In this document: positions 36,001-51,000 of the stretch, piece by piece
Numbering within the stretch: the first letter of the stretch is position 1
How the letters are laid out: every line of letters starts with the position of its first letter
Assembly (NCBI RefSeq): GCF_932526225.1
Contig: NC_064041.1
Location: 434,001 to 498,000 of the forward strand
Length of the DNA stretch: 64,000 bases
Source of the DNA: Nematostella vectensis
Lineage: Eukaryota; Cnidaria; Anthozoa; Actiniaria; Edwardsiidae
Reading direction: 5' to 3'
Notes under the pieces: model-generated
Told to the model about the DNA's origin: nothing
The model's database searches: none
What the model saw: the letters and a program-made list of their open reading frames with translations, nothing else
Position numbers and translations under genes: made by a program

Positions 36001-39000
36001 GATTTCTGGTTAATGCTATTCCATAACTACCCCAAACTTGAAGCCCTTTCTGAAGACATCAGGTGAGACACTGGATTGTGATACAGCACATACAAATAAA
36101 GGCACACTCATTCTGTAGGTGATGAATACATGGTAGTACAGTAAGATTCATCATTTTACAAGCTGTATTCTGTGTCCTGAGGCTCCCTCCCCCCTTAAAA
36201 TGCTGTATGCAAAGCAAGCAAAAAATAACACACATACAGTGTTCTGATAATGTTTTTTTGTATATATGTATTGTTTTAATAAACGAGCATGGTCAAAATG
36301 GAAAACTGAGACAAGCAATTTTCTTGAAAGCTTTAAGTATCTTTTTAATATTCCCATGCTGTCTCTGCCTTCTGGCCGCATGATGAAGATAAACTGTCAT
36401 ACAGTGTCATCCAGTACCATCACTTTTTAGTGGTACCCTTGTATAGTGACTAGCTGTATTTTTAGCACTTATCTGGTGTATTCTAGGGTGTTCTATAGCA
36501 GTCCAGAGGGTATTGGCTACCTCATGCCTGACTGGTTTGTGTCTGTTGGCCAGGTCAGTATTAGTTTTATTTTATTTTTATAAGTTTTATTTATTTCTCT
36601 ATTATATTTGTTTCTACTATTGTTCCTACTAAATTGCCATATATGCTTGTCCTATCCCTAAGGGACATTTTAAGGGTCTAATTTTCAACAAGAGTGTCTC
36701 ATGCTGATTTAGGATGAGATATAAATATATACTTTAAAGATAACTGCATTTGTGCACAAAAAGTTCATTTCCATTTCGCTACCGTATTTCTCGGCCTATA
36801 ATGAACACTTCTCCATTTAAATCTGTACTTTTTAAATCCAGGCCACAGGGTCAGGATATCTCGAGTCTAAGCCAATCAGATTAGAGCAGTTTAATCGTCT
36901 TTTCTGGACTCGGGATATATGGAGGATAAGCCAATCATATGAGGTCTCATGGAGTTGTTATTTTGGGGGGTCAGGATATCCCGACAACGAGACAATCATA
37001 CCGGGTATCCTTATCAGTGTGTTGGGTATCATCTGTTATTACATGTACTTGAAAACCAAGATAAATTCTACACCTTATGGCGCTGCATGAGAAGGTCGAG
37101 TTTTTTCCTCCAAATAAACCAATTTATCATACTTTTTACTTTGGTAACAAATTATACAAAGGAAATTTTAGGATATTCATGCATACTAAAACTAAGAAAT
37201 AAACTACTGATAACATCATGCTCAGCGGACCAGAAAGGTCAATCATAGTAAGAAGTATCAAGATGAGATAAATGTTACGATCCACAATTGATTTTATTTA
37301 TACATAAGTACGGTAAATGCTTTTCTACATTTGAAATTGAATATGATAATCACTTTCAACCTCTGCATTAGCAGCGCATCTTAACACAAATCTAAAGCTG
37401 TTATTCTCATCGCTGAATTTGTATTTTCACATGGAACATCGAAATGCAAGCTTGTGTTCGTTACTGCCATTTTGGACAAGGTACAAAGAGACTGGGTTGA
37501 GTAAATTCCAACATGGCAGACAACAAGAAAATCGCGAAGGAAGCATAATTCTGACGAGTTTTGAGGCTTATTTATTTACAAAACACGATGAGGAAATTGA
37601 AAATATTCTTTGTTTGGAATACCTTTTACTTTTTTGGTTGTTTCTCATTTCCTTGTTTTTTTTTTTCTATTGTGGTGCGTATTATATGTGGGTTTTCAAA
37701 TTTTTTTTTTGAAAACGGCCTTGTAAATTGGTTTGCAGACTATATGCTGGTGCGCGTTATATGCCGGAAGATATGGTATTTCTGGTTGATATTTATTTTT
37801 TTTTTTGACAAACATAACTTTTTAGGGGGAGTCTCCCCCAGGCGATCAGGGTACTACTGTACATGGGTGATGAACTGGGTGGATATCAACCCTCCTTTTG
37901 AGTATCAAGATCATGAATAAATTCATAAAGTCTCAAGCTAATATCCATAACCAAAACAACCACAGTTTAGGAAATCCACTTTATTACATGGGTCTGCTGT
38001 GTGCTAGTTCCTTGATTTCATTTATTTATGCTGTTATTCTATATAGGTCTGCTGTGCGCTATATGAAGAAGATGGAGCCTGGTACAGGGCTCTGATCACA
38101 AGCTTCACATCCATCAGCAATATAGAGGTGTGTTAAACATGCGTTTTAAAATTTGCCTCTCGAATAGTGTAAGTGATATAGAGGTGCGTTAATAGTGAAA
38201 TTATCAGTAATATGGAGATAATAGTTTTTTTTTTAATTTTTGCCCTCAGTTCCACTGTAAGTGATCTACAGTATGTAAAGAGAACTTTTCATTCTTTTCC
38301 AAGTGTTTTATTTATGTTTTTGTCATCCTAGTTATGTTGTTCTGTATGGACTTCCTTTTGCTTAATCTTTGCCTTTGCTCTTAGGTGTTCTATGTAGATT
38401 ATGGCAATCGTAGTCATGTGGCTCTACATCACCTCAGAGTCATGAAGTGAGTGTTGATGTGTTCTTCTTATACAAATGAACAATAAGACTGAAATGAAAA
38501 AAAATCAGTAATGCAAAATAATAATAAAAAAATACCTTTCCTCCAGGACTTCATTTCTAAAGTTGCCTGCTCAAGCCATCCATGCCTCCCTAGCTTACAT
38601 CAAGCCTGCTAAAGGGGTAAGGATTTGAAGTATACCTAACTAATCTCAGTGCACAGCTAACCACTACTAATTGACATAAGAAAATGAATAAAATCTCTGC
38701 CATTTGAATGCATACTATTATTATTGATTTTTTTAATAATAAACAGCTGATTTCAATACCAAGAAGTCTATTGAGTTGGCTGCATGGTATGTTTTGGTAG
38801 ATCTGCGAGGTTAACCCAGCACCTGATGTCTGTATGTTTTGGTACAGATCTGTGAGGTTAGCTTAGCACCTGATGTCTGTATGTTTTGGTAGATCTGTGA
38901 GGTTACCTTAGCACCTGATGTCTATGTTCTGGTACAGATCTGTGAAGTTAACCCAGCACCTGATGTCTGTATGTTTTGGTAGATCTGTGAGGTCACCCCA

Positions 39001-42000
39001 GCACCTGATGTCTGTATGTTTTGGTAGATCTGTGACGTTAACCCAGCACCTGATGTCTGTATGTTTTGGTAGATCTGTAAGGTCATCCCAGCACCTGATG
39101 TCTGTATGTTTTGGTAGATCTGTGAGGTCACCCCAGCACCTGATTTCTGTAGGTTTTGGTAGATCTGTAAGGTCATCCCAGCACCTGATGTCTGTATGTT
39201 TTGGTAGATCTGTCAAGGTTACCCCAGCACCTGATGTCTGTATGTTCTGGTACAGATCTGTGAAGTTAACCCAGCACCTGATATCTGTATGTTTTGGTAG
39301 ATCTGTGAGGTTACCCCAGCACCTGATGTCTGTATGTTTTGGTAGATCTGTGAGGTTACCCCAGCACCTGATGTCTGTATGTTTTGGTAGATCTGTGACG
39401 TTAACCCAGCACCTGATGTCTGTATGTTTTGGTAGATCTGTGAGGTCACCCCAGCACCTGATGTCTGTATGTTTTGGTAGATCTGTGACGTTACCCTAGC
39501 ACCTGATGTCTGTATGTTTTGGTAGATCTGTAAGGTCACCCCAGCACCTGATGTCTGTATGTTTTGGTACAGATCTGCGAGGTCACCCCAGCACCTGATG
39601 TCTGTATGTTTTGGTAGATCTGTGAGGTTACCTTAGCACCTGATGTCTGTATGTTTTGGTAGATCTGTGAGGTCACCCCAGCACCTCATGTCTGTATGTT
39701 TTGGTACAGATCTGCGAGGTCACCCCAGCACCTGATGTCTGTATGTTTTGGTAGATCTGTGAGGTTACCTTAGCACCTGATGTCTGTATGTTTTGGTAGA
39801 TCTGTGAGGTCACCCCAGCACCTGATGTCTGTATGTTTTGATAGATCTGTGAGGTTACCTTAGCACCTGATGTCTGTATGTTTTGGTAGATCTGTGAGGT
39901 CACCCCAGCACCTGATGTCTGTATGTTTTGGTAGATCTGTGAGGTCACCCCAGCACCTGATGTCTGTATGTTTTGGTAGATCTGTGACGTTAACCCAGCA
40001 CCTGATGTCTGTATGTTTTGGTAGATCTGTAAGGTCATCCCAGCACCTGATGTCTGTATGTTTTGGTAGATCTGTGAGGTCACCCCAGCACCTGATTTCT
40101 GTATGTTTTGGTAGATCTGTAAGGTCATCCCAGCACCTGATGTCTGTATGTTTTGGTAGATCTGTCAAGGTTACCCCAGCACCTGATGTCTGTATGTTCT
40201 GGTACAGATCTGTGAAGTTAACCCAGCACCTGATGTCTGTATGTTTTGGTAGATCTGTGAGGTCACCCCAGCACCTGATGTCTGTATGTTTTGGTAGATC
40301 TGTGACGTTAACCCAGCACCTGATGTCTGTATGTTTTGGTAGATCTGTAAGGTCATCCCAGCACCTGATGTCTGTATGTTTTGGTAGATCTGTCAAGGTT
40401 ACCCCAGCACCTGATGTCTGTATGTTCTGGTACAGATCTGTGAAGTTAACCCAGCACCTGATGTCTGTATGTTTTGGTAGATCTGTGAGGTTACCCCAGC
40501 ACCTGATGTCTGTATGTTTTGGTAGATCTGTGAGGTTACCCCAGCAACTGATGTCTGTATGTTTTGGTAGATCTTTGAGGTCACCCCAGCACCTGATGTC
40601 TGTATGTTTTGGTAGATCTGTGACGTTAACCCAGCACCTGATGTCTGTATGTTTTGGTAGATCTGCGAGGTCACCCCAGCACCTGATGTCTGTATGTTTT
40701 GGTAGATCTGTGACGTTAACCCAGAACCTGATGTCTGTATGTTTTGGTAGATCTGTGACGTTAACCCAGCACCTGATATCTGTATGTTTTGGTAGATCTG
40801 TGAGGTTACCTTAGCACCTGATGTCTGTATGTTTTGGTAGATCTGTGAGGTCACCCCAGCACCTGATGTCTGTATGTTTTGGTACAGATCTGTGACGTTA
40901 CCCCAGCACCTGATGTCTGTATGTTTTGGTAGATCTGTAAGGTCACCCCAGCACCTGATGTCTGTATGTTTTGGTAGATCTGTAAGGTCACCCCAGCACC
41001 TGATGTCTGTATGTTTTGGTAGATCTGTAAGGTCACCCCAGCACCTGATGTCTGTATGTTTTGGTAGATCTGTGAGGTCACCCCAGCACCTGATGTCTGT
41101 ATGTTTTGGTAGATCTGCGAGGTTACCCCAGCACCTGATGTCTGTATGTTTTGGTAGATCTGTGAGGTTACCTTAGCACCTGATGTCTGTATGTTTTGGT
41201 GGATCTGTGAGGTCACCCCAGCACCTGATGTCTGTATGTTTTGGTACAGATCTGTGACGTTACCCCAGCACCTGATGTCTGTATGTTTTGGTAGATCTGT
41301 GAGGTCACCCCAGCACCTCATGTCTGTATGTTTTGGTACAGATCTGCGAGGTCACCCCAGCACCTGATGTCTGTATGTTTTGGTAGATCTGTGAGGTTAC
41401 CTTAGCACCTGATGTCTGTATGTTTTGGTAGATCTGTGAGGTCACCCCAGCACCTGATGTCTGTATGTTTTGGTAGATCTGTGAGGTTACCTTAGCACCT
41501 GATGTCTGTATGTTTTGGTAGATCTGTGAGGTCACCCCAGCACCTGATGTCTGTATGTTTTGGTAGATCTGTGAGGTCACCCCAGCAACTGATGTCTGTA
41601 TGTTTTGGTAGATCTGTGAGGTCACCCCAGCACCTGATGTCTGTATGTTTTGGTAGATCTGTGAGGATAACCCAGCACCTGATATCTGTATGTTTTGGTA
41701 GATCTGTGAGGTCACCCCAGCACCTGATGTCTGTATGTTTTGGTAGATCTGTGAGGTTACCTCAGCACCTGATGTCTGTATGTTTTGATAGAGAACTGTA
41801 AGGTCACCCCAGCGTGTGGTATTGCTATACTGTAAATTTGAATTAGGCAAACACCTCTAGTAATTCCCAACTAACTGACCTGATTGCATTTGGTGCTTTT
41901 TGATTAGTCAGTACTTGTGGAAACCATTTCAGTGCCAGCAAATGACACAATTAAAGGATTTTGAATGACAGGTTCCAGAAGGCAGTTAAGCTGTTGAAAG

Positions 42001-45000
42001 TCATCTATGAGATTTTTTAAATATAGAAATCTGTAGTAACTAAGGTTTTTTATGTGCACCTGAAATTTAAGTGAAAATTTTCGGACCTCAGTTGGCATGG
42101 TTGGCAGAGCACAAAAGCCAACAATTTCTTTCTAAGCTGTGTTCTCAAGTAAGATATTAGTAACGTCTGACCTGCCTGCTTACGCCTTCTATGTAAGCTT
42201 TGTTCTCAAGTAAGATATTAGTAATGTCTGACCTGCCTACTTACGCCTTCTATGTAAGCTTTGTTCTCAAGTAAGATATTAGTAACGTCTGACCTGCCTA
42301 CTTACGCCTTCTATGTAAGCTTTGTTCTCAAGTAAGATATTAGTAATGTCTGACCTGCCTGCTTACGCCTTCTATGTAAGCTTTGTTCTCAAGTAAGATA
42401 TTAGTAATGTCTGACCTGCCTGCTTACGCATTCTATGTAAGCTTTGTTCTCAAGTAAGATATTAGTAATGTCTGACCTGCCTGCTTACGCATTCTATGTA
42501 AGCTTTGTTCTCAAGTAAGATATTAGTAATGTCTGACCTGCCTACTTACGCCTTCTATGTAAGCTTTGTTCTCAAGTAAGATATTAGTAACGTCTGACCT
42601 GCCTACTTACGCCTTCTATGTAAGCTTTGTTCTCAAGTAAGATATTAGTAACGTCTGACCTGCCTACTTACGCCTTCTATGTAAGCTTTGTTCTCAAGTA
42701 AGATATTAGTAATGTCTGACCTGCCTGCTTACGCCTTCTATGTAAGCTTTGTTCTCAAGTAAGATATTAGTAATGTCTGACCTGCCTGCTTACGCCTTCT
42801 ATCCAAGCTGTGTTGTATCTGCGCTTCCCAAACTTAATATATATATATTTTAACAAGGATTGAGCGCTTAGTTGTTGAGATATCTTAATTTATAAAATAT
42901 ATTGTAACAAGCCTTGAGCGAGTGATTAGTTCTTGAGATATGTTTACCTGTCAGACTGAGTGGTCTCCTGGTTGCTGCCATCGGTTCTATCACATCACCA
43001 AGGACTTCAAGCCCCTTGTGGGGCTTTTCTGTGGCGTCAAGGTATGTATCATCATGGCTAACACAAGCCTGCACCTTTTTATGCACCCCCGCCCCCCCAC
43101 TTTGACTCCCCCATGTGGTGCAAGATGTTAAATGATTTCTTTTAGTGATCTCTAAACATTGAAATGCAAGACCAAAGACGAATGATCAGAATACCAAGCC
43201 ATACCTGTTTATACAAGTTCTACTGTATATATGTCCCGTTGTATGATTTCATGCGATCAGGATGAGACTGTGTCTGTGTGTCTGTGTGACACTAGCCAAA
43301 CAGAGGACATCCATATAAATGATGAGCTTGTAGAGGAAGGCTTTGCTCTCTTCAACCCTCCCTTGAGCCCACCTCCAGTCACTCAGAAACTTGATGTTTG
43401 TGTGCCCAACACCAAGGTCACTGAGGTCAGTAAAGGAATGCCGTAAATGATCTAATAAGCGCTCGGGGCGTTTATTAAATTTGAGGGGGGGGGGGCTTTA
43501 CAAACTATAACAATATAACAAACCCAAGTGCAGTGGGGTTCTAGTCTCAGTCAGGATCACATTAAATTATAGCCTGCGTAGCAAGCGTTTCTTGGCATTT
43601 AGCAAGTCTCACCCAGTAGGAGCCAAGCTCAGATTAATTGAATTTAATTTATATTATCAAAATTCCTATGTCGTTTATTTTTAAGCTGGGAGGGTAGAGG
43701 GAAATAGAGGGAGGCATTTGTTAGATGGGGGCGTTATTTCAAACTTGTAAGCTTAGGGGGGCGTTCATTACATAGATAGGAGGCGTTCTTTAGATAGGGG
43801 ACATTTATGAGATCATTTACGGTAGCAACGCTTGATTTAATATTAAAATATGGAACCGAAAACTGAAGTTAAGATACTGTAAGCTATACACTGTGTCTGT
43901 TTTACACAAAGTGATAGGTAATTTCTTATCTAAAGGTATTTATATTTCAGCCTCCTGGTCTGTCTGCCCATGCTCTAGACCCCTTTGTTATCAACAGTAC
44001 TATGAAGGCACCCCCTGGTCTACACCATCCAAGTATAACACCCCCTGGTCTACAGCATCCAGGTATAACACCCCCTGGTCTACACCATCCAAGTATAACA
44101 CCCCCTGGTCTACACCATCCAGGTATAACACCCCCTGGCCTACACCATCTAGGTATAACACCCCCTGGTCTACAGCATCCAGGTATAACACCCATTGGCC
44201 TACACCATCCTGATATAACACCCCCTGGTCTACACCATCCAGGTATAACACCCCCTGGTCTACAGCATCCAGGTATAACACCCATTGGCCTACACCATCC
44301 TGATATAATACCCCCTGGCCTACACCATCCAGGTATAACACCCCCTGGTCTACAGCATCCAGGTATAACACCCATTGGCCTACACCATCCTGATATAACA
44401 CCCCCTGGTCTACATCATACAGGTATAACACCCCCTGGTCTACACCATCCAGGTATAACACCCCCTGGTCTACACCATCCAGGTATAAAACCCCCTGGTC
44501 TACACCATCCAGGTATAACACCCCCTGGTCTACACCATCCAGGTATAACACCCCCCTGGTCTACAGCATCCAGGTATAACACCCATTGGCCTACACCATC
44601 CTGATATAACACCCCCTGGTCTACACCATCCAGGTATAACACCCCCTGGTCTACACCATCCAGGTATAACACCCCCTGGTCTACACCATCCAGGTATAAC
44701 ACCCCCTGGTCTACACCATCCAGGTATAACACCCCCCTGGTCTACAGCATCCAGGTATAACACCCATTGGCCTACACCATCCTGATATAACACCCCCTGG
44801 TCTACACCATCCAGGTATAACACCCCCTGGCCTACACCATCTAGGTATAACACCCCCTGGTCTACAGCATCCAGGTATAACACCCATTGGCCTACACCAT
44901 CCTGATATAACACCCCCTGGTCTACACCATCCAGGTATAACACCCCCTGGCCTACACCATCCAGGTATAACACCCCCTGGTCTACACCATCCAGGTATAA

Positions 45001-48000
45001 CACCCCCCTGGTCTACACCATCCAGGTATAACACCCCCTGGTCTACACCATCCAGGTATAACACCCCCTGGTCTACACCATCCAGGTATAACACCCCCTG
45101 GTCTACACCATCCAGGTATAAAACCCCCTGGTCTACACCATCCAGGTATAACACCCCCTGGTCTACACCATCCAGGTATAAAACCCTCTGGTCTACACCA
45201 TCCAGGTATAACACCCCCTGGTCTACACCATCCAGGTATAAAACCCCCTGGTCTACACCATCCAGGTATAACACCCCCTGGTCTACACCATCCAGGTATA
45301 ACACCCCCCTGGTCTACACCATCCAGGTATAACACCCCCTGGTCTACACCATCCAGGTATAACACCCCATCCTTGTGCCTGTATACAAATTGTGTTTTAT
45401 GTCTAACTACTTGTTTCCCACTTTGTTTTATAGCTTTATCACCACAGCCTAACAGTGTCTGTAACAAGGACTCTCAAAGGTACTGTAGTAATTTTAGAAC
45501 ATGAGATTGCCACTGATCATAGGAATAGTAACTACCGTGGTACCTCTATTAAGCAGCCACCTAAGGGGCCAAGACAAGAGGCAACTGGCACAAACTCAGG
45601 CTTGTGACAGAAAATTAGCATCAACAAAAAGCAACTTCTTTGGCACTTACCACTCTTTTTTTTGGCAGAAAAAGGCTTATTTTGCTATAAAGTTTTTGCT
45701 TTTTGTAGTTGTCCTCTGGCGTGACAGGCGGAGTCATTTCTGTATTTATTTTGGCTTGAATTTGCCACTCAAAAAGTCATGTGATCAGTGCAGAGAGGTA
45801 CTACAGCATTTTAGTGAAGGCTCAACATTCTGGGACGTTATATAGTGGCTGATAAATAGAGGTTGAATTCGCAATGATGGCCTTCTAGAGGTGCCAATGT
45901 AATCTAAAGCTTCAAGTCTGTTGTAATTTCTAAGAAAACAAAATTAGTGACCTCAGTGTCCTAAGGCCCTTTATTTTATTTAGAATATTTGACTTTCCAA
46001 AACTAATATGGGATTATGCTAAGTTTGGTTTTATTTTTTCTTCATTTGATTATCAGCATAACCAATAGCAATGTTAGCAGCACAAGCTTTTCTGCTGAGG
46101 TTCCCTTTGACAACCACATGGACAGCAGGCAGGATTTAATAGGTAAGCTTATCTGCTGAGGTTCCTTTTGACAACCACAAGGACAGCAGGCAGGATTTAA
46201 TAGGTAAGCTTATCTGCTGAGGTTCCTTTTGACAACCACAAGGACAGCAGGCAGGATTTAATAGGTAAGCTTATCTGCTGAGGTTCCTTTTGACAACCAC
46301 AAGGACAGCAGGCAGGATAGGAACATAGCCAAACCAAATTTGGCATGAGTTATTGTACACAATTGGCGGTTGTATCTGCAAAAACTCAGGTAATATAGGC
46401 TAACATATATGCTTCTCGAACGGGCTGAACTTCGCAGTCAATTTTTCGGTTCGAAATTCTAAATATATTTATATCTAACTTTTTTCCCTTCCACATATTT
46501 TTTATTCTAACCACAGTAGCTGTATCGCCCCAGCTAACGCTCAATTTTGCGTCAGTCTCAAAAAAGTGCAAAAAAAATGTTTGCTTTTTAAGTGCTACTA
46601 CATTATTGCGTGTTAATACAAATACAATTTTTAAATGTGTGCACTCCATATATTGAGCCGTCTTTGGTAAAAAAATCTAGAGCAATCGCATAAACATTGA
46701 CGCTTTTGTGCGAAGTTTAAAATTGATGACGTGCTCAAGTTTTGTGATCTGCGAGTAACCTTAGATCACACATTAAGAAACAACTTTACACCACCAACAC
46801 CATGATAACCTATCACACCAACTTGTATCATCATCATATAACCACCATGAAAACAGTAATTGTATCAAATCACTGTCATTGTTTACATCTTCCCAACATA
46901 ACAGATGTATCTGAGGAAGAGATGGCGTTTATGGACGAGATCTGTGACGAGCTTGACCAGTCCACTGAAGATCTGTGTCTGCTGAAGAGGTTAGAAATAA
47001 TTTGATATTTACACTACCTATTTACACATCCACCCCAATATAAGCAGAATAGCACTTATTTAATTTTTCGTGTTTCAGGCGAAGCTCTTTTGCGGGGAGG
47101 TGCTTATTTCAAAATCTGTTTTTGTCTGTAAAATGATTTATTTTAAATAATTTGATGATAGCTTGATAAGAGTTTCTTTTGATAGAAAGAACAATACGCA
47201 AAAAATTAGAACCCCCTTTGAAGCAAGACTATAGTTCTATACTGTACGTCTGACAAGTTATACGAAAATCGGATTCTAGTGTTAAAAATTAAACGAGTTT
47301 TATTGTTTGTTTATAGTGCATTTCAGTTTTCCTGTAATGTGTATGATCTATATTACAGAAAATAAGTTCCTTTCTGTTTATTAGGCTAACTTATTAAAAA
47401 AAGTGGTGATTGAGTAATGAGTTCTGTTTGTTTTCAGGGTTACTGTTCTGGATGTGTGCGCTATTCATATTATCAACCATGACTTGAAGCCCTATGTCAC
47501 CAGCGCAGACATTTCAGCCCTCTTCTGGGAAACAGACTCACTGAGAGCAATGGTATTTTTTCATAATAACAAGTTAAAGCAATACGTTACAGCGGCAGTG
47601 TCACGGCAATTCGCAAAACCGGAAACCAGCGTACTATTTATCAAAATAACCAATCAGAGACGTTTATTTTACAAGAGTATCGGGTGGCGAGCACATCAAG
47701 AAATAGTCGTAATATTTGTTTGAACTCAATACTCCCTAAGAAATCTCGCTTTTTGTGTGATTATTCTGTAATAGAATAAACAACGATGAATTTCCAGCGC
47801 TTAAAGAAGTGGCAGATGAAATGTTTTCAAATGAAAGTTGTATCCATCAGTTTAAAAATCTTATGTCCCTCCAGTAGTTAATTCATTGTGTCGATATGTA
47901 GTTGCGGCAGAAGAGGCTGTCTGTTCCAAAACTTGTGGTGTCACATGAAGAGAATGGCCCATTGCTTCAAGAACTGGTCAGGTAGGATGACAGGTGTAAA

Positions 48001-51000
48001 AGTACGAAAGGCATAAGAGGGTAACACTTAAAAGTGTGATACACTTACAGTTACTTACAGTGTGAAGACCTTTTAAAGTCTTTAAAAAGAATTTGTCATG
48101 AATGGAATGAGATACGGGCATTTCAATATTAATTAAATCCATTTGAAGCAGCCCCATGCTATTGCTTCAGCAAAAAGTGATGCATGGATAATGGTATTTT
48201 CTATAGTATTTTTCTATATTTTCTATATTACCTAGTATGACTAGGTAATTCGATATCCATAGTTTTAAAGACATAAGTACTGGCTTGTTTCAGAAAGCCT
48301 ATCAGAAACTGAACAAAGTGTGGAACATTTTCAAAGACTTAACAAAAGCTTGAAAGTTTGTTTAAACAGCCCTTTACTCTACTTGTAGGTGTAATGTCCG
48401 TGGGTCAATGGAAGGAGACAAGCCTCGCACCTCTGTTACACTCTACGCTTTCCAGAGGTGAGAGCAGTTATTGAAGAATAGATTTGCACTAATAGCTGTC
48501 TAAGGGTATGGCATGTGCATATTTTAAAGCTTAAGCTAACAGACTCTGAAGTGGGATTATTTTATTTATCACCGATCACATGTTTCTAATATATGATTAA
48601 GTCCGACCTGACATATTTTTTTTAAAGCAAGGCTCTTTTTTTAGTTTAGGTTATGGTTGGGGGGCATGGGGTTTTTCATATTAGTGAATGAACAAAATAC
48701 CAAAGTGTAGACGTTCAACATTCACCAACCAGTTTCCATTTTAAATGATATTTGCGACTTGTCTAATTATAGTCAAACCCTACCAGTCAAACATTCAAAT
48801 TCAAGATAATTTTCATTTTTCAGCCTGCCGGAAATCCTGAATGCGTTCAGTCACCCATCGGAGGATCTGATGACTCGTGTGTTGTCGGAGATTGAGCTGT
48901 TTGAGAAAGAGGGAGATTCTTACTGGATCATCAAGGTGAGACGTGGGTGTGGTACATGAATATATACCCCAGTTAGTTTTAAACGCCTAATACTTGGGTC
49001 ATAAAGAGAGTCAAATCCTGCTATCGCAAATATTTTTAGATAAACACTGATTTTTAAAAATAATATGGAATCCTGCATCCCCAAAAACTTTTTGCGTATG
49101 GGTTTTTCTTCCTTGCTTTCTACACTCATTTTCATACATTAGTCTGTTTTTGCTTTTAGGATGACGATGAAACGTCAACTGGGACCGAGTCTGAGGTAAG
49201 TCTGATTAAGCTTGCTGTAAAACGTGGTCAGGCTTGTTGTTCAGATGGTCAGGCATGTTGTGCAGGTGGTAAGGCTCGTTGTTTAGATGTTCAGGCATGT
49301 TGTTTAGATGGTCAGGCTTGTTGTCTAGGTGGTCAGGCTTGTTGTTCAAATTGTCAGGCTTGTTGTTCAGATTGTCAGGCTCATTGTTTAGATGTTCAGG
49401 CATGTTGTGTAGATGGCCAGGCGTGTTGTTTAGATGGTAAGGCTTGTTGTATAGATGGTCAGGCTTGTTGTTCAGATGGTCAGGCTTGTTGTTAAGATGG
49501 TCAGGCTTGTTGTTAAGATGGTCAGGCTCGTTGTTCAGGTGGTAAGGCTTGTTGTTCAGATGGTCAGACTTGTTGTTCAGATGGTCAGACTTGTTGTTCA
49601 GATGGTCAGGCTTGTTGTTTAGATGGTCAGGCTTGTTGTTTAGATGTTCAGGCATCTTGTTTAGATGGTCAGGCTCGTTGTTTAGATGTTCAGGCATCTT
49701 GTTCAGATGGTCAGGCTTGTTGTTTAGATGGTCAGGCTCGTTGTTTAGATGTTCCGGCATCTTGTTCAGATGGTCAAGCTTGTTGTTCAGATGGTCAGGC
49801 TCGTTGTTCAGATGGTTAGGTTTGTTGTTTAGATGTTCAGGCTTGTTGTTCAGATTGTCAGGCTCGTTGTTCAGATGGTTAGGTTTTTTGTTTAGATGTT
49901 CAGGCTTGTTGTTCAGATGGTCAGGCTTGTTGTACAGATAATTAGGTTTGTTGTTCAGATTGTCAGGATCGTTGTTCAGATGGTCAGGCTTGTTGTTCAG
50001 ATGGTCAGGCTTGTTGTACAGATGGTCAGGTTTGTTGTTTAGATGTTCAGGCTTGTTGTTCAGATTGTCAGGCTCGTTGTTCAGATGGTTAGGTTTTTTG
50101 TTTAGATGTTCAGGCTTGTTGTTCAGATGGTCAGGCTTGTTGTACAGATAATTAGGTTTGTTGTTCAGATTGTCAGGATCGTTGTTCAGATGGTCAGGCT
50201 TGTTGTTCAGATGGTCAGGCTTGTTGTACAGATGGTCAGGCTTGTTGTTAAGATGGTCAGGACTGTTGTTCAGATGGTCAGGGTTGTTGTTTAGATGGTC
50301 AGGCTCGTTGTTCAGATGGTCAGGCTTGTTGTTCAGATGGTCAAGCTTGTTGTACAGATGATCAGGCATGTTGTTCAGATGGTCAGGCTTGTTGTTCAGA
50401 TGGTCAGGCTTGTTGTCTAGGTGGTCAGGCTTGTTGTTCAGATGGTCAAGCTTGTTGTACAGATGGTCAGGCCTGTTGTTCAGATGGTCAGGGTTGTTGT
50501 TCAGATAATCAGCCTTGTTGTTCAGATGGTAAGGCTTGTTGTTCAGATGGTCAGGCTTGTTGTACAGATGATTAGGTTTGTTGTTCAGATGGTCAGGATC
50601 GTTGTTCAGATGGTCAGGCTTGTTGTTCAGATGGTCATGCTTGTTGTATAGATGGTCAGACTTGTTGTTCAGATGGTCAGGCTTGTTGTTTAGATGGTCA
50701 GGCTTGTTGTTTAGATGGTAAGGCTTGTTGTTCAGATGGCTTGTTGTTTAGATGGTCAGGCTTGTTGTTTAGATGGTCAGGCTTGTTGTTCAGATGTTCA
50801 GGCATCTTGTTTAGATGGTCAGGCTCGTTGTTCAGATGGTCAGGCTTGTTGTTTAGCTGGTAAGGCTTGTTGCTCAGATGGTCAGGCTTGTTGTTTAGAT
50901 GGTCAGGCTTGTTGTTTAGATGTTCAGTTCAGGCATCTTGTTTAGATGGTCAGGCTCGTTGTTTAGATGTTCAGGCATCTTGTTCAGATGGTCAGGCTTG

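Noticed and set aside
38918-41850. ORFs of 100-314 codons on both strands (MSVCFGRSVR / TDLPKHTDIRCW repeats)
   Set aside because: Shadows of the 45-bp intronic array.
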